NCBI RefSeq assembly: GCF_002982135.1
Contig: NZ_CP019981.1
Coordinates: 558,001-622,000, forward strand
From: Pediococcus inopinatus
Lineage (GTDB): Bacteria; Bacillota; Bacilli; Lactobacillales; Lactobacillaceae
DNA: 64,000 nucleotides
Reading direction: 5' to 3'
Shown here: positions 62,203 to 64,000 of the stretch, piece after piece
Position numbering within the stretch: the first letter of the stretch is position 1
Layout of the letters: each line of letters opens with the position of its first letter
Position numbers and translations under genes: made by a program
The notes under the pieces: model-generated
Databases searched by the model: none
Seen by the model: only the letters and a program-made list of their open reading frames with translations
What the model was told of the DNA's origin: nothing

Positions 62203-64000
62203 TTAATTATTTTTTTGTTCAGCAATGATTTGTTTTAATTGAGTACTATTTCGGTGAGCTAACAGGGCCCAGAGAATGGTTACCGTATCAACAACTTCTT
62301 GGAAAAGAGCACCCAAGAGCGCTGGGATAATTCCGGTCGCCGCAATCAACATTAACCCGATACAAATGAAAATACCAATCAACACGGATTGTTTAGCAAT
62401 TCTCATTGTATATTTTGAAATGCTAAGGGCCCGCGCGACCCGACCCAAATCGTCTTTCAAAATGACAATGTCTGCTGATTCACTTGCAGCTGTTGAACCA
62501 CGAGCACCCATGGCAATCCCGACATCAGCTACCGTTAGAGAGGGCGCATCATTCACACCATCACCAACCATTGTGACAGGCCGCAAATGGTCTTCTTGGT
62601 CCTTTAAAATGGTAATTTTATCTTCAGGCAGACATTCGGCATAGACTTTTGAAATTCCAATTTGTTTACCAACAGCATCAGCGGTAGCTTTTTGATCACC
62701 ACTGATCATTAATGTGTTTTGAATTCCTAATTTGTTTAGCTGTGAAATTGTGACGGCAGCTTCAGGTCTGATTTGGTCGGAGAATGTAATATACCCAGCA
62801 AATTGATCGTCAATTGCGACAAAAATCGCAGTCTGGCTTGGTGAATCAAAATTCTGATCAGTGACAAACTTTTTCCGACCAATTTTTATCTGGTGATCAT
62901 CCACTTGAGCCGTGACCCCCATTCCAGTGACCTCTTTAATATGTGAGACTGGCATTAAACTGTGTGGATCACTGGCCTTTACGATTGAACGAGCTAGAAT
63001 ATGGCTTGATTGTTGTTCAGCACTAGCGGTTAAGCTTAGAAATTCTGTTTCTGAAAATGGGGGAAGATTCTTAATCTTGTCAATTGCTAAAATACCCTTT
63101 GTTAAAGTACCTGTTTTATCAAACGCAATGGTCTTAGTTGTGGCTAGTTTTTCAATAGCTGTACCATTTTTTATAATAATCCCGTTTCGGTTAGCACTAC
63201 TCATACCAGAAACAAGGGCAATCGGTGCGGCTAAAATGAGGGGACAAGGTGAGGCCACAACCAAAACCTCAGCAAAACGAACAGGATCTTTTGAAACAAA
63301 CCAAGCAACACCCGCGATGAGATAAGAAACAAGGGTGAATGGAATTGCATAACGATCAGCTAAACGAACAAAATGAGCTGGTTGTGCTTCTGAATTTTTG
63401 ACAAGTTTGACAATTGTTTGATATTGGCTATCTGCTGCGAGTTTTGTGACTTTCATTGTCACTGCCCCATCGCCATTTACAGATCCCGACATTAAGTCGT
63501 CCCCAAGACTTTTATTGGCCGGTTTAGATTCACCGGTAAGCGAAGATTCATCAAAAATGGAAGTTCCTGATAAAATCACACCATCAACTGGGACGACTTC
63601 ACCAGGTTTAACAACGACTTGATCATTCACTAATACTTCATCTACCGGTTTGACGGTTAAATGTTCGTTCATTAAAACGTTCGCTGTTTGTGGAGAATTA
63701 TCTAGAAGGGTTTGTAATTCCTTACCTGCCTTGTGAGCGGCATAGTCTTCCAGAGAATCTCCGCCAGTTAGCATAACCAGGACCACGATACTTGCCCAAT
63801 ATTCACCAACCGCTAAAGTAGCAATAATCGCTGTAATGGCCAATAAATCTACACCATATTTACCTGCACGAAGAGTTTTGATCATTTCTAACAACATTGA
63901 AAAAGAAATGACAATTCCGACGGCTGTAATGATAATTTGTGCCGCTAAGGGGAAATGAAAAATGAATTCTAAAATTAATGCTAAAATACCTAGCCCTAAA
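62203..64000 (-). CDS. P1B-type metal ATPase with SPC motif (5' end outside window)
   Basis: At least 598 residues; the frame continues past the window edge, and the upstream codons add more membrane segment. The ATPase has actuator TGES in SLTGESKPANK, membrane motif SPCPLILAAPIAL, phosphorylation site FDKTGTLTKG, MISGDQ and GDGVNDAPSL. The SPC motif is that of P1B-4 or related exporters of Co, Zn or Fe(II) (for example PfeT-type); the metal is not decided. The SSHPLA motif of the family is changed to SSHILARS, removing the proline. No N-terminal metal domain is seen in the visible part. Convergent with the kinase. Confidence 0.92.
   Translation of the reverse strand, partial: LGLGILALILEFIFHFPLAAQIIITAVGIVISFSMLLEMIKTLRAGKYGVDLLAITAIIATLAVGEYWASIVVLVMLTGGDSLEDYAAHKAGKELQTLLDNSPQTANVLMNEHLTVKPVDEVLVNDQVVVKPGEVVPVDGVILSGTSIFDESSLTGESKPANKSLGDDLMSGSVNGDGAVTMKVTKLAADSQYQTIVKLVKNSEAQPAHFVRLADRYAIPFTLVSYLIAGVAWFVSKDPVRFAEVLVVASPCPLILAAPIALVSGMSSANRNGIIIKNGTAIEKLATTKTIAFDKTGTLTKGILAIDKIKNLPPFSETEFLSLTASAEQQSSHILARSIVKASDPHSLMPVSHIKEVTGMGVTAQVDDHQIKIGRKKFVTDQNFDSPSQTAIFVAIDDQFAGYITFSDQIRPEAAVTISQLNKLGIQNTLMISGDQKATADAVGKQIGISKVYAECLPEDKITILKDQEDHLRPVTMVGDGVNDAPSLTVADVGIAMGARGSTAASESADIVILKDDLGRVARALSISKYTMRIAKQSVLIGIFICIGLMLIAATGIIPALLGALFQEVVDTVTILWALLAHRNSTQLKQIIAEQKNN

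Overview
The window is a chromosomal segment of a low-GC Gram-positive bacterium of the family Lactobacillaceae. This rests on the 16S rRNA gene (37571-39152), the Firmicutes-type tRNA cluster, and the regulatory RNAs (SMK box before metK, T-box before leuS, guanine riboswitch before a purine permease). CtsR, CIRCE and cre sites point the same way. The 16S variable regions loosely resemble heterofermentative lactobacilli such as the Paucilactobacillus group, but I could not align them, so genus is open.

Layout. 1-3206: the end of an exopolysaccharide/cell-wall polysaccharide locus (glycosyltransferase tail, remnant ORF, Wzx-type flippase, LCP transferase). 3214-4709: an ISL3-family element sitting inside the LCP terminator hairpin. 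4766-10457: an orphan gene of unknown function, VanZ-like protein, small secreted protein, DUF2187 protein, OppA lipoprotein, DegV and a small HTH protein. 10461-11894: an IS3-family element. 12035-13605: a secreted tandem-repeat (GW/SH3-like) protein, a candidate sRNA and tRNA-Arg. 13695-15974: a P1B-type metal ATPase with an unusual CPG motif and a separate HMA-domain chaperone, each with an FNR/FLP-type box centred near -41.5. 16042-17608: riboswitch-controlled purine permease. 17782-28731: envelope and housekeeping genes (mnaA, gtrA-like, flavodoxin, recX, serine hydrolase, DUF402, AI-2E family transporter, tagD, prfC, LTA synthase). 28833-33668: clpE and a small gene in a CtsR/CIRCE region, then ptsHI. 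33887-37144: a probable glycolipid-anchor operon (two GT4 enzymes plus a YbhN-like membrane protein).

37361-44313: one complete rRNA operon (16S-23S-5S, no tRNA in the spacer) followed by 19 tRNA genes, including an exact 160-bp duplication carrying tRNA-fMet and tRNA-Asp. 44426-59502: a membrane protein, metK, MFS exporter, mnmM, PAP2 phosphatase, leuS, a candidate 55-nt sRNA, a MurJ/SpoVB-type flippase, an RsuA-type pseudouridine synthase, nnrD, a universal stress protein, a GT4 enzyme, a HAD phosphatase and two small genes. 59557-61030: a second, different ISL3 element, again inside a terminator hairpin. 61064-64000: tRNA-Leu, a deoxynucleoside kinase and a P1B ATPase cut by the window edge.

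A theme is the cell envelope: undecaprenyl- and glycolipid-linked polymers are made (mnaA, tagD, LTA synthase, the GT4 pair), flipped (Wzx, MurJ-like) and attached (LCP). The least ordinary observations are the two ISL3 insertions into terminators, the paired FNR-type boxes at the CPG ATPase and its chaperone, and two predicted small RNAs. I found no CRISPR array, prophage or obvious defence island; the only weak defence candidate is the orphan gene at 4766-5476.
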